Part shown: positions 52,690-61,923 of the stretch, piece after piece | Numbering within the stretch: position 1 is the stretch's first letter | Layout of the letters: every line of letters starts with the position of its first letter | DNA from: Pseudomonas abietaniphila | Lineage (GTDB): Bacteria; Pseudomonadota; Gammaproteobacteria; Pseudomonadales; Pseudomonadaceae | DNA: 64,000 nt | Assembly: GCF_039697315.1 (NCBI RefSeq) | Contig: NZ_CP155619.1 | Location: forward strand, 5,270,001-5,334,000 | Reading direction: 5' to 3' | The notes under the pieces: generated by a model | What the model saw: only the letters and a program-made list of their open reading frames with translations | Databases searched by the model: none | Told to the model about the DNA's origin: nothing | Made by a program: the position numbers and the translations under genes

Positions 52690-54138
52690 GTGACTCAGAA
52701 GCCCGACCAGTGTCTTGGTGAATGGATTGATCGTGAAGCGCTCGCCGAGGCGATGATCCCGCTTATCGGTCAGCTCTACCGCAATAACAATGTGGTGAGT
52801 TCGATCTATGGCCGCACCCTGATCAACCGTTCAGTCATCGCGATTCTCAAAGCTCACCGCTTTGCGCGTCACCGCCAGGCAGACGCAACCGAGTTGTCCG
52901 TACACGAGACTTTCCCGCTCATCAAAGCGATGAGCGAGCTCAAACTGGGTGCCGCTTCGGTGGATCTGGGCAAGCTGGCCGTCAAATACAAGGCTGAAGC
53001 CAACGGTCGCACTGCCGAGCAGTTCGTTCGTGAAGAAATGGCCGAGATCGTAGGTCAACAGAATTCCGGCGCCCGCAAAGGCACTGACGTCGTGCTGTAC
53101 GGTTTCGGCCGTATCGGTCGTCTGCTGGCGCGTATCCTGATCGAAAAAACCGGTGGTGGCGACGGCCTGCGTCTGCGTGCCATCGTCGTGCGCAAAGGCG
53201 CCGAGAACGATCTGGTCAAGCGCGCAAGCCTGCTGCGTCGTGACTCGGTACACGGTCCGTTCGACGGCACCATCACCATCGACGAAGCCAACAACACCAT
53301 CAGCGCCAATGGCAACCTGATTCAGGTGATCTACGCCAAGAGCCCGACCGAGGTGGATTACACCCAGTACGGCATCAAGGACGCTTTGCTGGTCGACAAC
53401 ACCGGCGTATGGCGTGATGCCGACGGCCTGGGCCAGCACCTGCAGTGCCCTGGCATCGACCGCGTGGTGCTGACCGCACCGGGCAAGGGCAAGCTGAAGA
53501 ACATCGTTCACGGCATCAACCACCAGCAGATCACCGCCGATGACAAGATCATCTCTGCGGCCTCTTGCACCACCAACGCCATCGTTCCGGTCCTCAAGGC
53601 CGTGAACGACAAGTTCGGTATCGTCAATGGTCACGTTGAAACGGTTCACTCGTACACCAACGACCAGAACCTGATCGACAACTTCCACAAGGGCGACCGC
53701 CGTGGCCGTAGCGCTGCGTTGAACATGGTCATCACCGAGACCGGTGCAGCGACGGCGGCTGCCAAGGCGTTGCCTGAGCTGGCTGGCAAGCTGACCGGTA
53801 ACGCGATCCGCGTTCCGACGCCGAACGTGTCGATGGCGATCCTGAACCTGAACCTGGGCACCGCGACCACGCGCGAAGAAATGAACGAATACCTGCGCCA
53901 CACCGCGTTGTATTCGGACCTGCACAAGCAGATCGATTTCGTGAATTCGCAGGAAGTGGTTTCCACAGACTTCGTGGGCTCGCGCCACGCGGGTGTGGTG
54001 GATGCCGAAGCGACTATCTGCATGGATAACCGTGTTGTTCTGTACGTTTGGTACGACAACGAATTCGGTTACAGCTGCCAGGTGGTTCGCGTAATGGAAG
54101 ACATGGCGGGTGTTAATCCGCCAGCGTTCCCGAAGTAA
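52690..54138 (+). CDS. gap: Glyceraldehyde-3-phosphate dehydrogenase (GapB type)
   Basis: This 482-residue GAPDH has an N-terminal extension of about 120 residues (TQKPDQCLGEWIDREALAEA) before the NAD-binding VLYGFGRIGRLLARIL. The catalytic Cys lies in SAASCTTNAIVPVLKAV, and VHSYTNDQNLIDNFHKGDRRGRSAALN and GNAIRVPTPNVSMAILNL follow. The long form next to mfd is the Pseudomonas arrangement I know from PA3001-PA3002. The start is taken as GTG at 52690, with GGAAGG before it, rather than the ATG at 52675. It interconverts glyceraldehyde 3-phosphate and 1,3-bisphosphoglycerate and may favour gluconeogenesis. A terminator follows. Confidence 0.93.
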   Translation: MTQKPDQCLGEWIDREALAEAMIPLIGQLYRNNNVVSSIYGRTLINRSVIAILKAHRFARHRQADATELSVHETFPLIKAMSELKLGAASVDLGKLAVKYKAEANGRTAEQFVREEMAEIVGQQNSGARKGTDVVLYGFGRIGRLLARILIEKTGGGDGLRLRAIVVRKGAENDLVKRASLLRRDSVHGPFDGTITIDEANNTISANGNLIQVIYAKSPTEVDYTQYGIKDALLVDNTGVWRDADGLGQHLQCPGIDRVVLTAPGKGKLKNIVHGINHQQITADDKIISAASCTTNAIVPVLKAVNDKFGIVNGHVETVHSYTNDQNLIDNFHKGDRRGRSAALNMVITETGAATAAAKALPELAGKLTGNAIRVPTPNVSMAILNLNLGTATTREEMNEYLRHTALYSDLHKQIDFVNSQEVVSTDFVGSRHAGVVDAEATICMDNRVVLYVWYDNEFGYSCQVVRVMEDMAGVNPPAFPK

Positions 54139-54185
54139 AAGCGGCCTTGAGCTGCGAGTTTCACGCTGCACGTTGAAGCCACATG

Positions 54186-54218
54186 AAAACGCCCCGACTG
54201 GTTCGGGGCGTTTTTTTT
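54186..54218 (+). terminator. Rho-independent terminator after gap
   Basis: AAAACGCCCCGA (54186-54197) pairs with TCGGGGCGTTTT (54203-54214), running into eight T (54211-54218). Confidence 0.92.
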
Positions 54219-54297
54219 GACTGTTTTTTTCGCTTGGCTTTCGGTGTGTGTCCGATACATATGTGGCTCTTGTTTGGTTCTGACTAAGGGCAGAAGC

Positions 54298-54457
54298 GTT
54301 CCGCCTTCGGCGGGTTACTTGAAAAGCCCCTCCTCTTTGTTTCAAGAGGCAGCCAAGGGTCAGGCTCCCGGTTTGGCCTCGACTTCGTCGAGGCCTTCAC
54401 TCAAGTCGCGTTTTGTGGTGTCTGGCCTGGCGAGGCAGGAAGATCAAGAGCAAAAGC
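54298..54457. repeat. Dispersed repeat element, short copy
   Basis: It has the same ends as 42402-42657: GTTCCGCCTTCGGCGGGTTA, CTTGAAAAG, then AAGTCGCGTTTTGTGGTGTC and GAAGATCAAGAGCAAAAGC. The centre is shorter, with an internal inverted pair CCTCGACTTCGTCGAGG. It marks the left edge of the accessory-looking region. Confidence 0.75.
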
Positions 54458-54508
54458 ATCGGATAGCGCGAATCCTGTAGGAGCGTGGCTTGTGTCTGGG
54501 CCGCATCC

Positions 54509-54607
54509 GGACGATCTGCCGCGCAGCGGTAGCAAAAATCAGGCAGCTCGGTTGTGCCTGATACACCGCATGCGCCGGATTTGCTGCCGGTTCCCGGCAG
54601 ATCGTCC
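54509..54607. repeat. Inverted repeat after the repeat element
   Basis: GGACGATCTGCCG (54509-54521) is exactly complementary to CGGCAGATCGTCC (54595-54607), with a further CAGGCA/TGCCTG pair inside. The stretch 54219-54711 has no supported gene. Confidence 0.7.
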
Positions 54608-54711
54608 CAGAGTGTGTAACAACATCCTCGGACACACCGCAGGCTATAGCTTCATGACCTCCCACTGATAAGAACGCATGCCTCAATAAGACATGCCCTT
54701 GGAACCTTGGC

Positions 54712-54834
54712 TTACCGAACAGGCTTGGGGATGGGTTTTTCGTCCTTCACGTACCTGACAGAAGGTCGAGCAGGGAGTTGCGGGACTTTCGGCTTCTCCC
54801 GTTGTGCCACAGGCTTACTCTTGTCCTGAATCAT
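54712..54834 (-). CDS. Small Pro/Lys-rich protein, 40 aa
   Basis: The frame encodes 40 residues, beginning MIQDKSKPVAQREKPKVPQL and ending VKDEKPIPKPVR. It has a very strong ribosome site, GGAGGTGAAGC, and its start codon lies inside the last codons of the membrane protein gene (54815-55675), so translation is likely coupled. The segment LPARPSVR matches LPDRPSVR in the C-terminal tail of that upstream protein, although the codons differ. The peptide has no hydrophobic segment and is probably unstructured. The family is not recognised. Confidence 0.6.
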   Translation of the reverse strand: MIQDKSKPVAQREKPKVPQLPARPSVRYVKDEKPIPKPVR

Positions 54835-55675
54835 GCTTCACCTCCGCCCAGTTCCCACTGCTGTCTTCCAAAGAAATCCGCACGGAGGGGCGATCCGGTA
54901 ATTTGGGCTTCATTTGCATGGGTACATCTTTTGCGGGGCCGGGACTAGGTTCAGCCTTACTATCCTGTTCACTAGCCGGTTTCTTCGTGTTCGGATCAGA
55001 CATTTTAGTACCCTCCAGTTTTTTTAATGACTCTGTCATGGCGCTCAAGCTGCTGTCGATTTTTCCGAGTTGATCGCCCACGTACTTATCTATGACCTGA
55101 TAATTTTTTCTAGGCGATGACACATCCATGTCCAGACCTACAAACAGGGTAGCAGAGATGGCCAGTGGTATGAGCGATGTCAGCAACCACTTGAAAGACT
55201 GATGCACCATTGTTGATCGCTTGAAGTTAACGTCGGCATTGTGAGTTGCGCACTCTTCGAATGCGTCGGACAGATATCCATCGAGCTCGGACTTGATATC
55301 AACTTCCTGCGTGCCATCATCCAGTGAGTCCTTGATCGCCTCAACTTCCAAATTGTACTGCACTAGCGCATTGCAGTAGTTTTTTATCTCCGACGCGGCG
55401 GGCATCTGCTTGAACGTATTGCCCCAGAACGCCCTGACCGCCAGAACGCCCGACAAGCCCAGGCATAACAGGAATACAAGGACGAGCACTAAGATGGACA
55501 GGGCCACGGGCTTCGATTCGGTGAAATCCAGCATTCGCAGCATGTAGCTGGAGACAGCCACCAATGCCAGGATCAAGGAGAAGACGAGTTGGACGCGTAT
55601 GGTTATCTTCTCTTTCGTGTCATTTTCTTGCAGGTACATTTTTTCAAAGACTATTAACAACTCACTCCGTTGCAT
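54815..55675 (-). CDS. Multi-pass membrane protein of unknown function
   Basis: The 286-residue protein starts MQRSELLIVFEKMYLQEND with GGAAGG six bases before the ATG. Hydrophobic helices are seen at about residues 27-47, 57-80 and 163-184. Between the second and third lies a helical cytosolic-like segment with many Asp/Glu (EVEAIKDSLDDG). After TM3 a coiled stretch (QLGKIDSSLSAMTESLKKLE) leads to a Pro/Lys/Asp-rich tail with KPKLPDRPSVR. The layout recalls small membrane effectors found near defence genes, but no family can be named. It is followed by the overlapping 40-residue gene. Codon use is less G+C-biased than in the flanking core genes. Confidence 0.6.
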   Translation of the reverse strand: MQRSELLIVFEKMYLQENDTKEKITIRVQLVFSLILALVAVSSYMLRMLDFTESKPVALSILVLVLVFLLCLGLSGVLAVRAFWGNTFKQMPAASEIKNYCNALVQYNLEVEAIKDSLDDGTQEVDIKSELDGYLSDAFEECATHNADVNFKRSTMVHQSFKWLLTSLIPLAISATLFVGLDMDVSSPRKNYQVIDKYVGDQLGKIDSSLSAMTESLKKLEGTKMSDPNTKKPASEQDSKAEPSPGPAKDVPMQMKPKLPDRPSVRISLEDSSGNWAEVKHDSGQE

Positions 55676-56068
55676 TCAGAACCTTCCTTTCACAGTCGGC
55701 GCAAACCGCGTATTGGCAAGCGGCGCGTTCAAATTCGGTTACCCAGTTTAAGCGATACTTCATCGCAGGCTGCGGGCTGCTGAATGCCCTGCAAGGTGCC
55801 CGAGCCGCCACGGCAGTATCATAAGCTTTCCGGGCTCAAGAGTTATGGCTATCGGTGCTGCGGTGGTGGGAGGCGCTTTGCCGAGAAGTAGGGAGCGCCG
55901 ACGCGCGCTGTGCAAACGCAGAAGAGGATGGGGGGGAGGTCGGTGGATGCTTCTCTGCATGCAACTAACCTGGTCTATAGCCGTATCGGGTACACGCCGA
56001 CTACGACCCAAAGCTTGATAGCCGACGTCCCTGTCTGCCTGAATCAGCTACGTCTCGTTCCAGCCCCC
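55676..56068. other. Intergenic region left of the TetR remnant
   Basis: No supported gene. Frames on both strands are short and lack start sites. It may contain the promoter of the membrane protein gene and the degraded first part of the TetR gene. Confidence 0.4.
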
Positions 56069-56662
56069 GAAGCGGCGGAGTGCGTGTTCTCGGTCCGCGG
56101 ATTCGCCCGCACGGCTCCGGCCGACATTGCGGCGTCTGCAGGTGTGAACAGAGGCGCCATTTACTGGCACTTTGAGAGTCGCGAGGCGTTGTTCTCAGCG
56201 GTTCTGGACAGTCTGGCGAACCCTCTGGAGCAGGCCTTGCAGCAAGCAGCGGTGAGTGAGCGGGATGCGTTGGGCGCCCTGAAAAAGTTCCTGATAGGGC
56301 TATTCGAAAGCTTCATCGACAACCCTCGTGCTCGACGCTTGCATGAGGTCGTTTTTCATAAATGCGAGCTTGTCGATGAGCTTTGTGATCTGCGCTTTCA
56401 ACGCCAGCGAGTCAGCGAGCGCTGGGATAAACACCTGGAAATGTTGTTCGAAGGAGCCAAGACGAGCGGTCAGTGACACCCGGATTTCGATACCAAAATG
56501 GCAGCAATTACCACGCACGCCTTCATCGAGGGTCACATAGGTTTGTGGCTGCTTCAGCCTGATAATTTTTCTATCACGCTGAACGCGGAGCGTTTAAGCG
56601 ACAGTCTGCTGGATATGTTGAGAAGTAGCAGCGCGTTACTTTTACATTCAGCCAGCCATTAA
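56069..56662 (+). pseudogene. Disrupted TetR-family efflux regulator
   Basis: The frame carries a clear TetR/AcrR pattern: EAAECVFSVRGFARTAPADI, then AASAGVNRGAIYWHFESREA, and a C-terminal domain with RRLHEVVFHKCELVDELCDL like TtgR/AcrR repressors. Two faults make it a pseudogene. The normal N-terminal basic arm and first helix are missing or garbled before residue EAAE. An in-frame TGA at 56474-56476 interrupts the chain, after which the same frame continues (HPDFDTKMAAITTHAFIEGH, IGLWLLQPDNF, LLDMLR) to a TAA at 56660. Proteins of this type usually repress an adjacent RND pump, which is absent here. Confidence 0.75.
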
Positions 56663-56982
56663 TTGCATCGCGGATCAGGCAATAAATAAATTGGATTAGG
56701 CAAACTAACTAGCGTGATCTAAATTTTTTAAAAATCACCGACTGCTTAATGTCCGTTGAGCGTTCCTGATGGTCGACTCGAAGCGAATCTGTGTGCGTGC
56801 GTGTTTAAGCGCTTTCCTGACCGTGATCGTCATTGTCTGCGGCAGTACTCGCCTGCCGGAGCTATGAAATGCCGACGATACCGGGCCTGCAGGACGGTCC
56901 CTCACCTGCCTGATGGTTGATCAGGCGCCGGTATCCGATTGGACCCAGGCACTTACCGTTAGCGGGTGGCCCGGTGGCTGAG
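56663..56982. other. Intergenic region downstream of the KAP gene
   Basis: No supported gene. Its left part is A+T-rich (AAATTTTTTAAAAATC near 56721). A 32-codon frame at 56769-56867 with a hydrophobic stretch was considered and not called. Confidence 0.4.
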
Positions 56983-59900
56983 TCAGCCTTTGTTGAACCA
57001 GCGTTTCTTCAATCCGGCCATGGGGCGACTGGTACCAAATGCAGTGTGGATGATCTGCAGATCGCCTTCAGACAGGTGTGCCGGGTTGAGCTCCTTCAGT
57101 AGTGCTTCAGTGCCCAACGTCTTCGCCCAGGCTGCCATGTATCCCTTTGCGGTATCCGAAGCGGCCTTTGGCAGCTCGCGCAGCAACAGTCGTGCGTACG
57201 TTAATCGCTCTTCATGGGTCGCCAGGCGATCTCTGATTTCCGAGCGCAGCTCATGAACAGCTGTCCACGTCAGTGGGCTTTCTGGCGTTTGCAGCATCTG
57301 CAGTGCAAGCGACGGCAGCTCCGTGGTTTCCTTGTCATCCTTGTCGGCGCGAACGATGTGGCCGTAAACCCTTTTGCGTTGCTCGTCATTGATATCAGTG
57401 CTCAGCAGCAGCGATTTCAAATCACTGAACGCCTCGATATCAAGCGCACGACACCACACGGTGAATGCCAGGTCCGGGGTCTTCAAGTTGCCGCGAGGTC
57501 CTTTCAATAGCACCGCTTTTGCCGCATCAACGTATTCGCCTACGGGCAGTTGAGGAATCAATGCTGTCCAAGCGCGTTCAAGCATTCCCACCTGTTCATC
57601 CTCGCCGAAGTCGATCCCCTCCACCAGCTCAGCAAGCTGAGGGACGGTGAGGCGTGCCTGCCCGGATGTCAGGTAGTCGACTGCCTGATCAGGATGCTGT
57701 TGCCACACCTCACACGCGGTCTCCACCAGATGGGCACGATGTGCCACGGCCACACAACCACTGGTGATCATGCTCTCCATGGAAGCTAGCGTGTACTTGC
57801 CGACCGTTGTGGGTGACGACTTTGCCTGCTGCCTGGCCTCATTGAAGAGCGTCTGAGGAGCGTAGCCGTGCGGGAGTTGTTCGACTGTCGGCCAGCGCCC
57901 ACAGAAATGCTCATGCAAGGACTCGAAGACTTTCTCCCGTCCCTTGGCGGCACTGAACAGTTTTTGAAGGGCCGGCCCCAACACCGCCGGGCTTGCGTGC
58001 ATGAAAACGTTAGAGATGCCCGGTATGAGTTGGCGCAGATAATCATCCCAGGACGCCAACTTGCTGTGGGCACCCGAGACCACGGTGTCCAGGTGAGGAC
58101 GCAGCAGTTTGCCGCTCCAGTGTTCGGAGGGGATATGAACAGTGGCGTCAGTGTAGAGGGCTCCCTGCTGGTCATCGAGTTCCGGGTCATTGGCCAGCGA
58201 GGTCAACTCGCCAACAAGGGAGGTCTGATCATCCTCGTCGAGGGATCCAAATTCCTCAAACAACACGTTGCGGCATACGGCAGGGATAGCGCTGAGGGAA
58301 TAATTGATCCAGTGATCCACCACTCTGGAGAGCGCGCGCGGGTTACCCATGACGAATGCTCTGAGCACCTCGGCAGCGTCTTGCGAATGACCTTCAGCAG
58401 TACTCAGCGTGATAGCGAGATCGGTATAGCTTTCTGTGGTCTCGTCGGTGAAATACGATTTGCGCTCGGCGCCCAAGTCGACGATCAAACGGAATGCACG
58501 GTCAAACTCAATCGGCTGATTTCTGAAGTCCGCAATCCGAATGCTGAATCTGGCAAGGCACTTCAGTAACTCCTCTTCATCCGAGAGGAGAACGTACTGC
58601 TCCAGTGCCCCGATTACGCAACTGACAATGGGCGGGGAGCCCATGGTGGCCAGATTGGTGACCTGCTCCCAGAGGGCGTGCCTGCTCTCGTCACCTTCAC
58701 CTGACAGCCGATCCCAGACGACATTGATCCGGTGAATGGTCCGGTTCATGTCCAGCCCCTCGATCAGGTCGCCCTCGTCGTGGGGATATTCATGACCATG
58801 CAGAGCGGTGGTCAGCTCATTCACATACTCCGGTCCAATCTCGGGCAGCAGCGAGGTTTCGAATGCATCCATCCAGCGTTGCAGGTGACCGAATGGCAGG
58901 CTGATTGAGCCGCTGACAGTTCGTACTGTGCGCGCTGATAGCCATTCCATGAGCCTGTCCTTTGATGCAGGCACCAGACCATGCGCACTGAACACGGTGA
59001 GCGCAATCTGAGCTGCGCCCTCGGAAATCTGGATGGTCTCTTCCAGATTGGGCATCTGCCCAGATTGAAGACGCATGGTGCTGAGTTTGTTTGTTGTCAG
59101 CAGCTCGTCGATCAAGACCGAGGCAATTTGCTTCTGGTCGACCGGGTTCGAGACGGCAGTAATACGCCCGATCTTTTCCACGCCCAAGAGTGAACGCAGG
59201 TCGCTGGACGTCACAATGTCATTGGTCAAGATTCCCAGCACCAAGTTGCGGGTGCGTGCTGGCAAGCGATCAATGATGTCCGCGACAACGCGCATCGCGT
59301 TGAACTTCAAGGTGTCCTCAGTTCGGTGCAGCTCGCTCAGCATGCCGTGCAGCAACTGCGTCTCTTGATCACTCAACGACTCATTGGCGCGAGGGGAGAG
59401 CGCCTCCAGGAAGCCCTGAGTGTCTCCGGATACCAGGTAGCCGTAAATTCGTGAAGCGTGCGGACCGTACTGCCTGGTGGCGAAGTCTTCAGACAGCAAC
59501 AACAAGCTTTGCAGCGACGCTGGCCACTGGATACCCACCAGGCTGGCGAGGAACTGACGCAGATCGCGCTGGCCATCAGCGACAGTGTTGACCTCTTCTC
59601 CATCCTTGCGGGTCACATACCGGTTGAGTACATAACGCGTTTCCAGTGGCTCATCATTGGGCGAGGCCTGCCTGACCATCAAATTAGTCAGACGGTTCAG
59701 CAATTGCGGGTCGCCCTGCAGATCCTGGTAAAAGCCCGGAAAGCTCACGCGCGCCGCACTGAGCGCTCCAAGCGCGACGGGGTAGTTGGTGACTGCACCT
59801 TCATGCAACCCTCCTGGACGCTCGCTGCCGATAGCGCCGAGCTCGCGCTCCTTTGCCAGCCACCAGGTCTGTGTGAACGCGTTGATGATCTGCAGGGCAT

Positions 59901-61059
59901 TACGAGGATCGATGACATTGACATGAATCATTCGATCCACGACCTGTTCAATCGAAGCACCTCTATCGGCGATGTCCTTGACCAGGTCCGGGAAGCTTTT
60001 AAGCTTCGAAAGCGCGAACTGACGCATGTCGCTTCTGGGCGGAGGGGGAATCTCCAGCCTGAATTGGAAAATCCGGTCCAGGTAGCGCCGGGCATCAGTG
60101 GGGTTGAACACGGAGCCGGGTTGCTCTGGATTGCCACGTCGACGAGAGAGTGCATCCGCCACTTTCCCCTCATCGCATGAGATCACGAATACCAGTCCCA
60201 AATTATCCGGAAGCTTGTTGACGGGTATCTCCATGAAGGTGCGAACGGCATCCAACCCCAGCACCATCTCTTCGGCAGAAAGACGATCAAGGTCGTCCAC
60301 AAAGATGACAAGGCGTTCATAGGGCACTGCGTTGTTTTTTGTCGCCTTGAATTTGCGCAATTGCTGCAACAGCATCTCTTCGTACTGTTCTGCGCTGGCG
60401 CTCGGCAAGTGAACCCTGGTTACGGTTTGAAAGGGGCTCACTGCAGAAGGCTTCATCAGCTTGAGCAGGTAGGCATAGATCCCGGTGACTGCCGCAACGA
60501 ACAAGGACTGAACCCAGGCAGTCTCAAGCGGCAACCACTTTAATCCTGCCGCCACGAAAAGCAGGTAGGTGATCACAGCAATCAAGAACGCCGGAAGCGG
60601 TGCTACCCAGCTGAACAGATGCTGTTTGGTCAGCTCGGCTACGCTTTTTTCGACTGTCTCGGTATGGGTCACATTACGATACAGGTCATCATGCAGCTTG
60701 CCCTCATCGCCACCCAGTTCCAGAAAAACATGCCGCAAGAGAGCGCGCTTTATGTCCTGTTCTTTTCCACCAAAGCGCCACGCGTTGAAGGTGATGCTCT
60801 TGAAACGCTGACTGCGCGGGCGGCGCCCATCGGCGCTGCCGGTATCATCAATCAGGGCATGGGTGTACATCTCCTTGATCGAGCTTTTACCTGTACCCCA
60901 GCCTCCCAGCAGGCCGATGCTGTATGGCGGTCGATGACCTTCATTTTCGATCAAGCTGCGCAGCGCCTGCGCGTAGTGACGGTGCCCGAAGGCATCGTCT
61001 TTTTCTTGCTCGATGTGGCGATCCAGCACGGCTGGCATATCGCGGCGCATATCTAGCAT
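56983..61059 (-). CDS. KAP-family P-loop NTPase, membrane-inserted, 1358 aa
   Basis: The first 400 residues form a KAP NTPase. Walker A is SIGLLGGWGTGKSS (residues 47-60), followed by the KAP signature FNAWRFGG (91-98). Two transmembrane helices are inserted between the Walker motifs, as usual in this family (about 151-172 and 182-201). Walker B is LVIFVDDLDRL (250-260), and GLVFVISCDEGKVADAL and TDARRYLDRIFQFRLEIP follow. The remaining 950 residues are helical with no recognised domain and probably form a repeat-like scaffold. The family includes PifA, which excludes phage T7, and several proteins of unknown role. AGGG lies eight bases before the ATG. It is flanked by efflux remnants and orphan genes. 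Confidence 0.85.
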   Translation of the reverse strand: MLDMRRDMPAVLDRHIEQEKDDAFGHRHYAQALRSLIENEGHRPPYSIGLLGGWGTGKSSIKEMYTHALIDDTGSADGRRPRSQRFKSITFNAWRFGGKEQDIKRALLRHVFLELGGDEGKLHDDLYRNVTHTETVEKSVAELTKQHLFSWVAPLPAFLIAVITYLLFVAAGLKWLPLETAWVQSLFVAAVTGIYAYLLKLMKPSAVSPFQTVTRVHLPSASAEQYEEMLLQQLRKFKATKNNAVPYERLVIFVDDLDRLSAEEMVLGLDAVRTFMEIPVNKLPDNLGLVFVISCDEGKVADALSRRRGNPEQPGSVFNPTDARRYLDRIFQFRLEIPPPPRSDMRQFALSKLKSFPDLVKDIADRGASIEQVVDRMIHVNVIDPRNALQIINAFTQTWWLAKERELGAIGSERPGGLHEGAVTNYPVALGALSAARVSFPGFYQDLQGDPQLLNRLTNLMVRQASPNDEPLETRYVLNRYVTRKDGEEVNTVADGQRDLRQFLASLVGIQWPASLQSLLLLSEDFATRQYGPHASRIYGYLVSGDTQGFLEALSPRANESLSDQETQLLHGMLSELHRTEDTLKFNAMRVVADIIDRLPARTRNLVLGILTNDIVTSSDLRSLLGVEKIGRITAVSNPVDQKQIASVLIDELLTTNKLSTMRLQSGQMPNLEETIQISEGAAQIALTVFSAHGLVPASKDRLMEWLSARTVRTVSGSISLPFGHLQRWMDAFETSLLPEIGPEYVNELTTALHGHEYPHDEGDLIEGLDMNRTIHRINVVWDRLSGEGDESRHALWEQVTNLATMGSPPIVSCVIGALEQYVLLSDEEELLKCLARFSIRIADFRNQPIEFDRAFRLIVDLGAERKSYFTDETTESYTDLAITLSTAEGHSQDAAEVLRAFVMGNPRALSRVVDHWINYSLSAIPAVCRNVLFEEFGSLDEDDQTSLVGELTSLANDPELDDQQGALYTDATVHIPSEHWSGKLLRPHLDTVVSGAHSKLASWDDYLRQLIPGISNVFMHASPAVLGPALQKLFSAAKGREKVFESLHEHFCGRWPTVEQLPHGYAPQTLFNEARQQAKSSPTTVGKYTLASMESMITSGCVAVAHRAHLVETACEVWQQHPDQAVDYLTSGQARLTVPQLAELVEGIDFGEDEQVGMLERAWTALIPQLPVGEYVDAAKAVLLKGPRGNLKTPDLAFTVWCRALDIEAFSDLKSLLLSTDINDEQRKRVYGHIVRADKDDKETTELPSLALQMLQTPESPLTWTAVHELRSEIRDRLATHEERLTYARLLLRELPKAASDTAKGYMAAWAKTLGTEALLKELNPAHLSEGDLQIIHTAFGTSRPMAGLKKRWFNKG

Positions 61060-61633
61060 TCGGTATCCCTGAGAATGTATGGCAAGTGGCTATTGGCCGG
61101 ATGAGCATACTGGCCGTTGAGCGTTCAGACCAGTGGGCCCTGTCCAGTGCGGGACAGGCAGTGCGGATAGGAAACTTGAGGGACCTCGCAGATCCATCCC
61201 ATGGCGAGCGGCCTGTTTTATCGGATCGTTGTTTGCTGAAGGGGCCATCATGGCCGGCGATTGGCAGCAGTGGCCGGGGGTTAATGGTTGTCGGAGTAGA
61301 GGACTGACCTGACACCGATCACCTCGGTACGGAGCACAAGCATATAGCGCAAAGACGACGGCCGCCTCAATCGGCGATGCCTGCGGTTATCGGATCCGCG
61401 CTGGAATGGATGACGATTGGCCCGAGCGGTATCAGCGTAGGGGCAATAGGGTATGCAGGCCCGTTGCTGAAATAATCTCAAAATGTTATTGGTGTTGGGT
61501 GCTGATTGGATCCATTCTGCTTAGTCAGCAGTAAACCTATGAATGCGCACCTTGCTGGATTTCCTATCCGGAAATGTTTCGAATTCCTCAGTACCAATGA
61601 GGGTCGCGCTTTGCTCGCACATTGGAGACTCCT
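61060..61633. other. Intergenic region upstream of the KAP gene
   Basis: No gene is supported in this 570-base divergent stretch. It must hold the promoters of the KAP gene (minus) and the 92-residue gene (plus). The sequence 61480-61510 is A+T-rich. Short frames on both strands lack start sites. Confidence 0.45.
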
Positions 61634-61912
61634 ATGCCTGCCAGCTTCAAAGATACTGATCTGCAACACAAGTACACCTGGACTCGGGACAAGGGAGACA
61701 AGCCCTACAGTGGTATCAAGGACCGAATCAAGGTTGATAAGGACGAAGGCTATGAAGTCCTGCCTTTCCTGAACCACTTTTTAGGTGAATATGGCAAAAC
61801 GTCTCTGGCCTCCCTACACGAGGCCGAAGACGCGCTGCATCTACCAAAGTTCAGCAACGTCCAAATGCGTGACGAGCTGGACACTGCACTAAAAAAGGAA
61901 CTGGGCTGGTAA
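61634..61912 (+). CDS. Orphan small protein, 92 aa
   Basis: The product begins MPASFKDTDLQHKYTWTRDK and ends DELDTALKKELGW. GGAGACTCCT before the ATG is a good ribosome site. It is soluble and mixed-charged, with a helical C-terminus (SLHEAEDALHLPKFSNVQMRDEL). I have the impression of similar short Pseudomonas proteins starting with an LQHKYTWT-like segment, but I cannot name a family. A hairpin terminator follows. It is the first gene on the plus strand right of the KAP NTPase. Confidence 0.6.
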   Translation: MPASFKDTDLQHKYTWTRDKGDKPYSGIKDRIKVDKDEGYEVLPFLNHFLGEYGKTSLASLHEAEDALHLPKFSNVQMRDELDTALKKELGW

Positions 61913-61923
61913 AACTGCTCCGG

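Noticed and set aside
56769..56867. 32-codon frame with a hydrophobic stretch, as a remnant of an efflux fusion protein signal peptide
   Set aside because: It lies where such a remnant would be expected, but has no lipobox, no ribosome site and no further similarity. It is too short to claim.
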